The translations under genes were made by a program, and so were the position numbers. Positions 1 through 8,572 of a stretch of 57,974 nt of DNA are shown here, one piece after another. The stretch lies in the NCBI GenBank assembly GCA_031287575.1, contig JAITSV010000048.1, positions 1 through 57,974 on the forward strand. Direction: 5' to 3'. A model generated the notes under the pieces. That model was not told the DNA's origin, did no database searches, and saw only the letters and a list, made by a program, of their open reading frames with translations. This stretch comes from Desulfovibrio sp. (lineage in GTDB: Bacteria > Desulfobacterota > Desulfovibrionia > Desulfovibrionales > Desulfovibrionaceae). How positions within the stretch are numbered: position 1 is the stretch's first letter; the number at the start of each line of letters is the position of its first letter.

Positions 1-86
1 CCCCCCCCCACCCCGGCCCCCCATCCCCCCAAACTTTCTAGTTGGGTGGACATCGAAGGTCTGATTTTCAATGGTGAATTCGACCA

Positions 87-128
87 ACGGAAACAGGGAG
101 AAGGCGATTGCCTTCTCCCTGTTTCCGT
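87..128. terminator. Perfect 19-bp inverted repeat, possible terminator
   Basis: Two 19-nt arms pair perfectly around a 4-nt GATT loop (core GGAAACAGGGAGAAGGC). It lies about 120 nt beyond the stop of the minus-strand acyl-CoA ligase, so it may end that transcript or one entering from the left. Neither side has a real T-tract, so termination is an inference. The rest of bases 1-248 holds only a C-rich run at the window edge and no gene I can support. Confidence 0.4.
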
Positions 129-248
129 ATGGCGGGATAAAGGGGGGTGCAGGGGACGGCAGCCGTTATGCGAGACTTCGAGCATTACGGAGGCGATCGC
201 AACGCGCATCGCCCCCTGCCCGCCGGAGGCGTATAAAAAACCTCTCCC

Positions 249-1922
249 CTATGCCACCGGCCCACCGGCCTGCTGGTCGCGCTCGCGGATTTCGGCGCGC
301 TTGATCTTGCCGCTGATGGTCTTGGGCAGTTCGGCCACGTAGTCGATGATGCGCGGGTACTTGTACGGCGCGGTCACCTTCTTCACGTGGTCCTGCAGTT
401 CCTTGGTCAGTTCGGGCGAGGCGGTGTAGCCTGCGGCCAGCACCACGGTGGCCTTCACGGCCTGCCCGCGCAGCGGATCGGGCACGCCGGTCACGGCGGC
501 CTCCACCACGGCGGGGTGGGCCACGAGGGCGCTTTCCACCTCGAACGGTCCGATGCGGTAGCCGGAGCTCTTGATCAGGTCATCCACGCGGCCCAGGAAC
601 CAGTAGTAGCCGTCTTCGTCCATCCAGGCCTTGTCGCCGGTGTGGTAGTGACCGCCGAACATGACCGAGGCGGTCTTTTCCGGCTCTTCCAGATAGCCCC
701 GGAACAGCCCCACGGGCAGCCCCTCGGCCACGCGCACGCAGATTTCGCCTTCCTCGCCGGGGGGGCAGACGTTGCCCGCCGCGTCCTGCAACACCACGTC
801 CCAGCCGGGCATGGGGCGACCGATGGACCCCGCCTTGGGCGCCATGCACGGCAGCGTGGCGATTTGCAGGGTGGTTTCGGTCTGGCCATAGCCTTCGTGG
901 ATTTCAAGGCCGGTGGCGGCCTTCCAGTCGTGGAACACGCTGTCGTTCAGCAGTTCGCCCGCCGTGGTGCAGTGGCGCAGTTGCGACAGGTCGTAGGCGG
1001 ACAGGTCCTGCCGGACCAGAAAGCGGTACACGGTGGGCGGCGCGCAGAAGGTGGTCACGGCGTGGTCGGCCAGCACGCCCAGCAGGGCCGCCGGGTCGAA
1101 CTTGCCCCGGAAGTCGTAGACGAACACCGAGGCCCCGGCCATCCACTGGCCATAGAACTTGCCCCACACCGCCTTGCCCCAGCCGGTGTCGGCCAGGGTC
1201 AGGTGCAGGTCGCCGGGCACCAGGTCGTGCCAGTACATGCCGGTCAGCAGGTGTCCCAGCGGATAGGTGTGCACGTGCTCCACCATCTTGGGCATGCCCG
1301 TGGTGCCGGACGAAAAGAAGATCAGCAGCGGATCTTCGCCGCCCGCGAACTCCAGCGGGCTTTCCGGACGGGGGAACCTGGCCTCCGCCGGGGTGAAGAT
1401 GGTGTCGTAGTCCACCCAGCCGCGCGGCAGCCCGTCGCCGCCCACCTGCACGCACACGGCAAGGCCGGGACAGTCGGGCCGGGCGGCCTCCACGCGGTCG
1501 GTGATGGAGTGATCGACGATGACGCACCGGGTTTTGGCACGCTCCACGCGGAACACGATGTCCTTGGGGGTGAGCTGCGCCGGGGCGGGAATGGCCACCG
1601 CGCCAAGACGGTGCAGGGCCAGCATGGACACCCAGAACTCGATGCGCCGGTACAGCACCAGCATCACCCTGTCGCCCTTGCGGATGCCCTGCAAACGCAG
1701 CGCATTGGCCAGCTTGGCAGAGGCCTCGGCCATCCAGGCGAAGGAGTAGTCGCGCCGCACGCCCGCATCATCCACATGGGCGATGCACAGCCGGCTCGGA
1801 TTAGCCGCCGCGATGGGATCCAGCACGTCAAAAGCGAAATTGAAGGTGTCCGGGGCGTCAATGCGGAACGTGGCGCAGAATTCCTTGTAATCCCTGGCGG
1901 TAAACTTTGTCGTGTAGGTCAT
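249..1922 (-). CDS. AMP-forming acyl-CoA synthetase (acetyl/medium-chain type)
   Basis: 557 aa. Activates a carboxylic acid to its acyl-CoA through an acyl-adenylate in the cytoplasm. The ANL-superfamily signatures are visible: the phosphate-binding loop IFFSSGTTGMPKMVEH near residue 205, the GYGQTE motif near residue 345, the YHTGDKAWMDEDGYYWFLGR hinge region near 425, and the C-terminal SGKIKRAEIR with the catalytic lysine of the adenylation step. Length fits the medium-chain acyl-CoA synthetase branch. The start MTYTTKFTARDYKEF is preceded by a weak purine-rich site. The XRE/cupin regulator lies upstream on the same strand, and such regulators often accompany acyl-CoA ligases, so control by it is plausible. 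A palindromic repeat element sits between the two genes. The exact substrate cannot be read from sequence. Confidence 0.9.
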   Translation of the reverse strand: MTYTTKFTARDYKEFCATFRIDAPDTFNFAFDVLDPIAAANPSRLCIAHVDDAGVRRDYSFAWMAEASAKLANALRLQGIRKGDRVMLVLYRRIEFWVSMLALHRLGAVAIPAPAQLTPKDIVFRVERAKTRCVIVDHSITDRVEAARPDCPGLAVCVQVGGDGLPRGWVDYDTIFTPAEARFPRPESPLEFAGGEDPLLIFFSSGTTGMPKMVEHVHTYPLGHLLTGMYWHDLVPGDLHLTLADTGWGKAVWGKFYGQWMAGASVFVYDFRGKFDPAALLGVLADHAVTTFCAPPTVYRFLVRQDLSAYDLSQLRHCTTAGELLNDSVFHDWKAATGLEIHEGYGQTETTLQIATLPCMAPKAGSIGRPMPGWDVVLQDAAGNVCPPGEEGEICVRVAEGLPVGLFRGYLEEPEKTASVMFGGHYHTGDKAWMDEDGYYWFLGRVDDLIKSSGYRIGPFEVESALVAHPAVVEAAVTGVPDPLRGQAVKATVVLAAGYTASPELTKELQDHVKKVTAPYKYPRIIDYVAELPKTISGKIKRAEIRERDQQAGGPVA

Positions 1923-2065
1923 GGGTGCATCCCTGCGAAGCGATCCCTTGCGGGCTTGTTGACTGATGGCGTGTACGGCGCGCCCCCATAGTGGCGGCGG
2001 GGGCGATTTCCTGCGGCGTAATCATAGGGGACGTTGGCGCCGACGCTGACGCGACACCGTGCCTC

Positions 2066-2212
2066 AGGGACCGTCGTACGATGAGGATTTTCGTTTGCTG
2101 GCAAGGAAAACAAGCCCGGCATGAGGGAGGATACTCTTCTCGTATTCGACCGAAATGCCGGACGCAGTTTGACGCCGCCAGCAAGCGAAAAGACCATCGT
2201 ACGACGGTCCCT
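2066..2212 (-). repeat. Palindromic element, copy 1 of 3
   Basis: 147 bp. The outer arms pair perfectly over 18 bp (AGGGACCGTCGTACGATG against its complement). Inside lie a small internal loop, a TTTT/AAAA stem with one C.A mismatch, a second stem (TTGCTGGC/GCCAGCAA), a third stem (CCGGCAT/ATGCCGG) and an apical hairpin ATAC-7 nt-GTAT. Two other copies (38131-38256, 53251-53553) keep loops and core but change stem sequence on both sides together. This copy overlaps the stop codon of the minus-strand cupin regulator by 2 nt and lies between it and the acyl-CoA ligase. Strand is given as the direction of the gene it follows. Confidence 0.85.
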
Positions 2213-2765
2213 AGCTAATTACGTCGAGAAAAACCGCATCGTTGCCATCAAGGCCGCGCAGGGCGTGCGGGATGCGCGAACTGAAGTACAGGCTGTCGCC
2301 CGCGCCCAGCACGTGGCGCGCGTCGTTCAGCCATATCTCCAGACGGCCTTCCAGGATGTAGATGAATTCCTGGCCCCGGTGGTAGTTGAACACCAGGTCC
2401 TTTTCTTCCTTGGGCGGCACGCGCACCAGAAACGGCTCCATGCGCCGGTTGGTGAAGCGCGAGGCCAGGTTCCAGTAGTCGTAGTCCTTGCGGCGCTGCA
2501 CCGAAAGGCCTTCGCCCTTGCGCACCAGGCTGTAGCCGTGCAGGTGGGCATCGCCGCCGGAAATCAGCGCGGTCAGGTCCACGCCGCATTCGCGGGCCAC
2601 GTCGGTGAGAAAGCTCACCGGTATCTCCACCTCGCCGCTTTCGAAGCGGGCGACTTCCGACTCGGTAACGCCCACCTTGTCCGCCAGTTCCTGCCGCGAA
2701 AAGCCGCAGGCATCGCGCAGCCCGGCCAGGCGCGGCGCGATTTCCTTGTAGGGCGGTTCTTGCAT
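2211..2765 (-). CDS. XRE-family regulator with C-terminal cupin domain
   Basis: 184 aa. The N-terminal helix-turn-helix (about residues 10-65) contains ACGFSRQELADKVGVTESEV, and the C-terminal cupin_2 barrel (about 110-184) contains HRGQEFIYILEGRLEIWLND and GDSLYFSSRIPHALRG. Proteins of this build are one-component regulators that sense a small ligand in the cupin pocket. I choose the ATG at 2765 because an AGGAGG ribosome site stands 8 nt before it; a longer frame starts 24 codons earlier without one. The acyl-CoA ligase follows on the same strand, suggesting it is the target or operon partner. The ligand is unknown. Confidence 0.88.
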   Translation of the reverse strand: MQEPPYKEIAPRLAGLRDACGFSRQELADKVGVTESEVARFESGEVEIPVSFLTDVARECGVDLTALISGGDAHLHGYSLVRKGEGLSVQRRKDYDYWNLASRFTNRRMEPFLVRVPPKEEKDLVFNYHRGQEFIYILEGRLEIWLNDARHVLGAGDSLYFSSRIPHALRGLDGNDAVFLDVIS

Positions 2766-2924
2766 CGTCCGGTCCTCCTGTTGTGCTCCCGCGCCCCTGC
2801 ACATTGCGGTAGCGCTCTCGATCGCTGGGGGAAGCATTGCGATACCCCAGCGTGCCGTAAATGAAAAGCCCGCTATGCCAATGGCATCCGCAGACTGGCC
2901 AACCAGGCTTGTGGGCTCGATTCA

Positions 2925-2969
2925 CCAATCGGGCCAATCGGGCCAATCCCGCCAATCCCGCCAATCCGC
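2925..2969. repeat. Five 9-bp tandem repeats (CCAATCGGG/CCAATCCCG)
   Basis: Two copies of CCAATCGGG, two of CCAATCCCG and one of CCAATCCG follow each other without a gap. They lie in the 310-bp space between dnaA (ending 3076) and the cupin regulator (starting 2765), both on the minus strand. I see no gene in this space. Similar 9-bp runs occur elsewhere in the window. Confidence 0.9.
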
Positions 2970-3075
2970 CTAAGCCAGGCACGGACAAAACGAAAGGCGA
3001 CGCGAACCGGGGAGGTCCGCGCCGCCGTCATGGCATGCGCCTTGCCGACCGCGAACGCGGCGGCACCCCCCATGG

Positions 3076-4575
3076 CTAGGGGTAGGTAATTCGACCGTTG
3101 CGTTCGATGAGCGACAGCGTGTTGGTCACCTGGCGGCCCAACGGCGTTTCGCGGCTCATTTCGCGCTCGATGGAGGTGATGCCCTTCAGCACCGTGGAGT
3201 GGCGACGGCTGAACCGGTCGCCGACCTCCTTCAGTGAAAGGTCGGTGTGCTTGCGGGCCAGATAGAACACGGAGTTGCGGGCAACCACGTATTCACGCTT
3301 GCGGCTGCGCGAATTGAGCTGCTTGGGCGAAATGCCGAAGCCTTCGCACACCTTGCGCACGATGCCCTCGAAGTCCATGACCACTTCCTGCTGGGCGTAG
3401 TGGCCAAGCACTTCCCAGGCCATCTCCATGGAAATCTGGCGGTTCAGCAGCTTGGCCTTCAGCACCAGGTTGTGCAGGCAGCTTTCGATCTGGCGCACGT
3501 CGGTGCGGATGCGGTCGGCCAGCAGGTCGGTGACGTTGTCGGGCAGCATCACCTGGTGCAGGCGGGCCTTTTCGCACAGGATACGGCGGCGCGTTTCGAA
3601 GCCGGGCTTGTCGATGTGGGCGAGAAAGCCGGAGCAGAACCGCGAGACAAGCTGGGTATCGAGGTTCTTGAGATCGCGCGCGGCGAACGAGCTGGACAGC
3701 ACCACGCGGCTGCCGCGCGACTTCAGCGCCTTCACCGTGGCCAGCACCTCGTCCTGCATGCGTTCCTTGCCCTGCAGGAAGTGCACGTCCTCCAGCAGCA
3801 GCACGTCCACGTCGCGGTAGCGGGCCTTGAAACGGTCCACTTCCCGCGCCTTCAGGGCGGCGATGAGCCGGGTGGCGAATTCTTCGGCGGTCAGGTACTC
3901 CACGCGCGGCGTGGCGCGGTTGCTGACGTCGCACAGGGCGCGGCCCACGGCCTGCATCAGGTGCGTCTTGCCAAGGCCCGGACCGGAGCTGAGGAACAGC
4001 GTGTCGGCGGAAAGGGTTTCGCGGCAGATGCCGCGCGAGGCCGCGTAGGCCAGTTCGTTGTTGGGCCCCACCACGAACGAGTCGAACGAGAAGCGCCAGT
4101 TCAGGGCGCGGTTCGCTGCGGGCATGTCCAGCGGCAGGCCCAACTGCGAAGTCTGGGTGGCACGTGCGGTGGCGCCGGACGCGGAGCGCGCGGCCACGGC
4201 CTGCACGGCAGGGGAAATCTGGGCGGAGGGCACGGGCATGGCCCGCGTACCGTCTGCGGTATCCGCGCCCAGCGCGATGCCGGGGGCGGATGCGGAGGCA
4301 TCCGCGCGGCCCGCGCGCGGCGAAAGGGTACCCGCGCCATGCGGCGCGGCGTCCACCACCACGGTGGGGGCACTGCCGAGCACGGCGGTGGCCGCCTGCA
4401 CGATGTCATCCAGCAGCCGGTCACGGACCCAGGCCGCAACGAATTCGTTGGGAGCCACCAGGCGCAGCACGTCGTCCTGGACCTCTGCCGCCAACGGCGA
4501 GATCCAGACCTTGAAGAGCCCCGGATTGAGACTCTTTTCTAGAATATTCTGAATTTGGCCCCAAATTGAAATCAT
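3076..4575 (-). CDS. dnaA: DnaA-family replication initiator paralogue
   Basis: 499 aa. Domain I (about 1-85) begins [21 protein letters not shown] and is DnaA-like. A low-complexity Ala-rich domain II follows. The AAA+ domain starts near residue 170, with Walker [13 protein letters not shown] near 195-206, Walker [13 protein letters not shown] near 265, and the arginine-finger region [14 protein letters not shown]. Domain IV (about 400-499) has the basic loop, and its recognition helix reads [12 protein letters not shown]. In typical DnaA this is FGGRDHTTVLHA, so one residue and the base-contacting Asp seem to be missing. I start at the ATG at 4575, which matches the family N-terminus; a longer frame adds 43 unrelated residues. 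No dnaN, recF or gyrB is nearby. D. vulgaris, as I recall, also carries two dnaA genes, so this may be the second one. Confidence 0.88.
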   Translation of the reverse strand: MISIWGQIQNILEKSLNPGLFKVWISPLAAEVQDDVLRLVAPNEFVAAWVRDRLLDDIVQAATAVLGSAPTVVVDAAPHGAGTLSPRAGRADASASAPGIALGADTADGTRAMPVPSAQISPAVQAVAARSASGATARATQTSQLGLPLDMPAANRALNWRFSFDSFVVGPNNELAYAASRGICRETLSADTLFLSSGPGLGKTHLMQAVGRALCDVSNRATPRVEYLTAEEFATRLIAALKAREVDRFKARYRDVDVLLLEDVHFLQGKERMQDEVLATVKALKSRGSRVVLSSSFAARDLKNLDTQLVSRFCSGFLAHIDKPGFETRRRILCEKARLHQVMLPDNVTDLLADRIRTDVRQIESCLHNLVLKAKLLNRQISMEMAWEVLGHYAQQEVVMDFEGIVRKVCEGFGISPKQLNSRSRKREYVVARNSVFYLARKHTDLSLKEVGDRFSRRHSTVLKGITSIEREMSRETPLGRQVTNTLSLIERNGRITYP

Positions 4576-4750
4576 GGTGCTTGGTTTACGGAGTTCGTGG
4601 CCGGGTTGCAACGGAGAAAAAGCGCCTGTCGTCATGCGGAACCCGCACCCTGTTTCCCAAGATTTTTTTCGTAGCAACATACTGTAATCAAAGAATCTAA
4701 CCACTCGATGGCGTCATTCCGCCGTTTTGCGCACACCTTGGGAGGCAAGA

Positions 4751-4804
4751 CTTTCCACAGCTGTGAGCCCCTGTTTTCCACATCAACGAAAAAACTTTTC
4801 CACA
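4751..4804 (+). promoter_or_regulatory. Three DnaA-box-like sites upstream of dnaA
   Basis: CTTTCCACA (4751-4759), TTTTCCACA (4774-4782) and TTTTCCACA (4796-4804) lie in one orientation with start-to-start spacing of 23 and 22 bp, about two helical turns. Each differs from TTATCCACA at one or two positions. An AT-rich stretch with ATCTAATTTTTTCC follows to 4857. They sit 176-229 bp upstream of the dnaA start, in a 593-bp gap (4576-5168) that holds no gene I can support. They could serve autoregulation or a DnaA-dependent origin-like site. Binding is inferred. Confidence 0.5.
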
Positions 4805-5168
4805 GGCACATTCTTGATTTGCGTCCAAAAATTGCCCGTGCATCTAATTTTTTCCACCATGACGCCTCCGGCGTGAAACAAATGCACCACACCAGGCATG
4901 CCGCGTCACCGTGCAGGCACGTGCGGCGCCGTGTCCCGGCAAAAAAGAAGGGCAACCGCCCGCATGTGCGGCGGGAAACAACCCTGCCACCCACGCTCCG
5001 GGCACTCTTTTGATGCCTTTTATTTTCAGAGAGTTGGCAAGCATTGCGCCCGCATGGTGCGATTCCGCCCGCCATGCGGGGAAAAGACGCTGCGCGGGGC
5101 GCACCTCCTGCCTCCCCCATGGGCAGCCCTTGTCGGCTGCCCGTCGGCGTGCGCTACCGCACGACCGG

Positions 5169-5900
5169 TCAGGGCTGGCGCAGGGGATACCGGCCGCAGG
5201 TAAACCGCTCGCCCTCCGGGCAGTAGCCCAGCCGTTCGCACTTGGCCCCGGCCACGGCGAACAGCTCCGGCAACACACCGCGGCACAGGTCCAGCATGGC
5301 GTCGGCCATGGCCCGGATTTCCCACTGGGCGCGCATGCAGCAGCGGTGCTCGAAGAAGTTGAGCAGGCTGCGGCAGTTCATGGTCAGCACGATGCGCGTC
5401 TCCGCCGCCTGGGGCAGCACGAAGCGGGCATCCTCGTTGGACCTGGACCCGGCCCGGCCATCGGCCTCCAGCAGGGCCTTGATGTCGCGGTAGGCCTCGC
5501 CGATCTCGGCCATGCACCGCTCGAAGCGGGCCAGGGCCTGCTGGTTGCGGGCAATGGCCGGGGGCAGCACGTAGTCGAAGTTGCTGCCGTCCACGTAGCG
5601 CTGGCTTTGCTGCGAGTACGAGGCGATGCGGTGGCGCACCAGCTGGTGGGTCAGCGCGCGGGACACCCCTTCCGCCGCGAAGGTGAAGCTGACGTGCTCC
5701 ACCGGGCTGGCATGGCCCGACTCCATCACCGAGGCCACGAACTGGGCCTGCTTCTCGCGCGCGATATCGCCGGACAGCAGGCGCGGCCACATGTCGGCCA
5801 CGAACCCGGAATGGTAGCACTGGCGAAAGGCGGCATAGATGAGCGAGAGCGGTTCCGGGGTATGGGCCAGCAGTTCGACCCGCAGCTTCGTCGTGGGCAT
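5169..5900 (-). CDS. thyX: Flavin-dependent thymidylate synthase
   Basis: 243 aa. Makes dTMP from dUMP with methylenetetrahydrofolate and FAD/NADPH. The ThyX signature RHRIASYSQQSQRY is present near residue 86, together with the preceding HASPVEHVSFTF and the C-terminal NCRSLLNFFEHRCCMRAQWEIR segment, which contains the nucleotide-binding Arg and Ser residues. The ATG at 5900 gives the family N-terminus MPTTKLRVELL; a 23-residue upstream extension has no similarity. The ribosome site is weak. The gene lies downstream of ruvB on the same strand with a 171-bp gap that contains three GCTGACC repeats. I see no thyA in the window. Confidence 0.95.
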   Translation of the reverse strand: MPTTKLRVELLAHTPEPLSLIYAAFRQCYHSGFVADMWPRLLSGDIAREKQAQFVASVMESGHASPVEHVSFTFAAEGVSRALTHQLVRHRIASYSQQSQRYVDGSNFDYVLPPAIARNQQALARFERCMAEIGEAYRDIKALLEADGRAGSRSNEDARFVLPQAAETRIVLTMNCRSLLNFFEHRCCMRAQWEIRAMADAMLDLCRGVLPELFAVAGAKCERLGYCPEGERFTCGRYPLRQP

Positions 5901-6071
5901 GGGGGTTCCGTAACCGGCCATGCGGCCGGGCATAGGGTTGGAAACATGATCTTGCGGCGCACACCGCAACGCGGCGCCACCGGCCAGGGGCAGCCGGGCC
6001 GCGCTGACCGAACCGTGCTGACCAGGCCGCGCAGGCCAGACCGCGCTGACCGGGCCGCCGCCAGCCCTCCG

Positions 6072-7076
6072 TCAGGCCAGCAAATTGAGGTGGCGGTAGG
6101 CCTTGGCCGTGGCCACGCGGCCGCGCGGAGTGCGCTTCAGAAAGCCGCACTGGATCAGGTACGGTTCGTAGATGTCTTCTATGGTGCGCACCTCTTCGGA
6201 ACAGGCCACGGCCAGGGTCTTCACCCCCACCGGGCCGCCGCCGAAGTGCTCGATGAGCACGGACAGCAGCTTGCGGTCCATCTGGTCCAGCCCGCTCTCG
6301 TCCACGTCCATGCGTTCCAGCGCGGCGGATGCCTGTTCCGGGGTGATCGTGCCGTTGCCGTGCACGGCGGCGAAATCGCGCACCCGGCGCAGCAGCCGGT
6401 TGGCGATGCGCGGGGTGCCCCGCGAGCGGCGGCCTATCTCCACCGCGCCTTCCGGGGTCAGGTTGGCCCCCAGGATGCGCGCCGTACGGGTGACGATGCG
6501 CGCGAGGTCGGCGGGCGCGTAGAATTCCAGCCTGCTGATGATGCCGAAGCGGTCGCGCAGGGGCGACGACAGCAGGCCGATGCGGGTGGTGGCCCCCACC
6601 AGGGTGAACGGTTCGAGGTCGATCTTCACCGTGCGCGCCCCCGGCCCCTGCCCGATGACCAGGTCCAGCTTGAAGTCCTCCAGCGCGGGGTACAGCACTT
6701 CCTCGACAGCCACGGGCATGCGGTGGATCTCGTCCACGAACAGGATGTCGTGCCGCCCGAGGTTGGTCAGGATGGCCGCCAGGTCGCCGCTGCGCTCAAG
6801 CACCGGGCCGGAGGTGGACACCAGGTTCACCCCCAGTTCCGCCGCGATGATCTGGGCCAGGGTGGTCTTGCCGAGGCCGGGGTTGCCGTAGAACAGCAGG
6901 TGGTCCATGGCCTGCCCGCGCTCCAGCGCCGCCGCCACGAAAACCTTGAGGTTGGCCCGCAGTTCGTCCTGCCCGATGAAGTCGTCCAGGCTGCGCGGCC
7001 GCACGTTCTCGTCCATGCAGATGGATGCGCAGTTGCCCGCGCCCTCGCCATCCGGTCCCTTGCACTGCGCCGTCAT
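6072..7076 (-). CDS. ruvB: Holliday junction branch migration ATPase RuvB
   Basis: 334 aa. RuvB hexamers drive branch migration of Holliday junctions together with RuvA. Visible are the entry motif [11 protein letters not shown], Walker [12 protein letters not shown] near residues 60-70, Walker [11 protein letters not shown], sensor-1 VGATTRIG, the arginine-finger region LRDRFGI and the C-terminal winged helix ending [20 protein letters not shown]. The start ATG overlaps the ruvA stop as TGATG, showing translational coupling. The protein carries about 20 extra N-terminal residues (a Cys-containing tail) compared with short RuvB homologues; an internal start at the second Met is possible. Confidence 0.97.
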   Translation of the reverse strand: MTAQCKGPDGEGAGNCASICMDENVRPRSLDDFIGQDELRANLKVFVAAALERGQAMDHLLFYGNPGLGKTTLAQIIAAELGVNLVSTSGPVLERSGDLAAILTNLGRHDILFVDEIHRMPVAVEEVLYPALEDFKLDLVIGQGPGARTVKIDLEPFTLVGATTRIGLLSSPLRDRFGIISRLEFYAPADLARIVTRTARILGANLTPEGAVEIGRRSRGTPRIANRLLRRVRDFAAVHGNGTITPEQASAALERMDVDESGLDQMDRKLLSVLIEHFGGGPVGVKTLAVACSEEVRTIEDIYEPYLIQCGFLKRTPRGRVATAKAYRHLNLLA

Positions 7077-7684
7077 CAGCGCCCCCTCGCCAGGGCCTTC
7101 AGGGCCGCGCGCAGCGCCCCGGCCACGTCGAGGTCGGGTTCCGCCTTCAGCGCGTCCTTCAGCACCGGGGCGGCCTCGTCCTCGAGGTAGCCAAGGTTGC
7201 CAAGCCCGGCCAGCGCATCGCGGAACACCCCGCCCGGCGCGGCCCCGCCCGCCAGCGCCAGGCCCGCGGGCAGATCTTCCACCTTCAGCTTGTACTTCAA
7301 TTCCAGAAAGATATGCTGCGCGGTCTTCTTGCCGATGCCGGACACCCGCGTCAGCGCCAGCACGTCGTCCTCCACCACCAGGCGGCGCAGGTCGTCGGGG
7401 CGGAACTGCGAAAGGATGGCCAGGGCCGTGCGCGCCCCCACCTTGCTGATGGTGGTGAGCACCATGAAGGTCTGCCGCTCGTCCCAGGTGGAAAAGCCGA
7501 ACAGTTCCAGGGCGTCCTCGCGCACTTCGGTCCGCACGTGAAAGGCCACCGGCCCGCCCCGCTCCGGCAGGCGCGACAGGGTGTGCGCGGGCAGGTGCAC
7601 CTCGTACCCCACGCCCCCTTCCGTCACCACCACGCAGGCATTGCCGGAAATTTCGGCAACGCGGCCTTCGACATACGCAATCAT
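7076..7684 (-). CDS. ruvA: Holliday junction DNA-binding protein RuvA
   Basis: 202 aa, the usual length. It begins [20 protein letters not shown] (OB-fold domain I) and contains the helix-hairpin-helix repeats [16 protein letters not shown] and [20 protein letters not shown] of domain II, then a flexible linker and the small RuvB-binding domain III. The ATG at 7684 is chosen because it matches the family start. It is coupled to ruvB by a 1-nt stop/start overlap. The gene has been separated from ruvC, 2.9 kb upstream, by a SnoaL-like gene and an opposite-strand cyclase gene. Confidence 0.96.
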   Translation of the reverse strand: MIAYVEGRVAEISGNACVVVTEGGVGYEVHLPAHTLSRLPERGGPVAFHVRTEVREDALELFGFSTWDERQTFMVLTTISKVGARTALAILSQFRPDDLRRLVVEDDVLALTRVSGIGKKTAQHIFLELKYKLKVEDLPAGLALAGGAAPGGVFRDALAGLGNLGYLEDEAAPVLKDALKAEPDLDVAGALRAALKALARGR

Positions 7685-7799
7685 GGTTCCACCTCTCGCG
7701 GGCACCCTACACAAAAAGCGACCGGGCCGGAAGAACCGCTCGGCACACCGGCCTGCCGCGTCCTTTCCCCGCCGGGCGCATCATTTGCCGCCGGGCGCC

Positions 7800-8327
7800 T
7801 CATTGACCACCGGGAGTCTCCGGCAGGTTGCCCAACGCGCGCTGCAACCCCAGCATGTCCTCCACGAACCATGCCTCGGCGATCTTGCCGTCGACCACCC
7901 TGTAGATGCCAATACCTTCCCACTCCGCGTGCCGTCCCGTGGCGCCGTATCCCATGAACGGCCCCGTGTTGGTGCCGCTGTTGGTGAAGCGCACCACCAC
8001 CTTGTCACCATCGGCCACTATATCCTTGATATCCAGATGCATGCCGCTGAAGCCGCCGCCAACCGAGGCTTCCAGCCCCTTGCGAAACGCCTCGATGCCG
8101 TGCACCTCGCCCATGCTCGCCCCGCGCCAGACCATGTCGCGCGCCCACAACTGATCAACGATATCGATGCGCCCGCCATTGACGACCTCCGTCAGAAAGC
8201 GCGTGACCACGGCGATGTTCCCGGCCGCGCCGCCGGGCTGCGCCGCGAACGCCACGGCCCCCGAAAACAGGACAAGGCATGCCATGCCGGCGGCAAATCC
8301 TCGCCTGATGCAACTGCCCATCTTCAT
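7800..8327 (-). CDS. Secreted SnoaL-like (NTF2-fold) ester cyclase family protein
   Basis: 175 aa. A signal peptide is evident at residues 1-29 (MKMGSCIRRGF, then a hydrophobic run to AVAFAA), so the product is probably periplasmic. The rest has the SnoaL/polyketide-cyclase-like NTF2 pattern: a helix with VVTRFLTEVVNGGRIDIVDQLW, then GIEAFRKGLEASVGGGFSG and the terminal strand VDGKIAEAWFVEDMLGLQRAL. This fold binds small hydrophobic ligands, but no catalytic assignment is possible. It sits between ruvC and ruvA on the same strand and has its own likely start at 8327. Confidence 0.75.
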   Translation of the reverse strand: MKMGSCIRRGFAAGMACLVLFSGAVAFAAQPGGAAGNIAVVTRFLTEVVNGGRIDIVDQLWARDMVWRGASMGEVHGIEAFRKGLEASVGGGFSGMHLDIKDIVADGDKVVVRFTNSGTNTGPFMGYGATGRHAEWEGIGIYRVVDGKIAEAWFVEDMLGLQRALGNLPETPGGQ

Positions 8328-8572
8328 GAACGGAACCCCTGTTTGGGTATTGCGCACCGCCCGGCCCCATCCCTGAATGCGGACGATCCGCCTGCGGTGG
8401 ACCATCGGGTGCGCCATGGAATCTATCCACGCAGAGCCCCTCCTTCAACCGTTGCCGAACGGCCGCCCGCACGAAAAAACCGTCTCCAACGGATAACGCC
8501 CTTGGTACGGAACGGAAAATCCCGTATCGTCTTTCACACCCTGCCCAGGGAAACCCGCCCGGAGCAGCCTTC

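Noticed and set aside
4911..7190. 759-codon plus-strand frame across thyX and ruvB
   Set aside because: thyX and ruvB on the other strand have full motif sets. The plus-strand frame is a codon-bias shadow.
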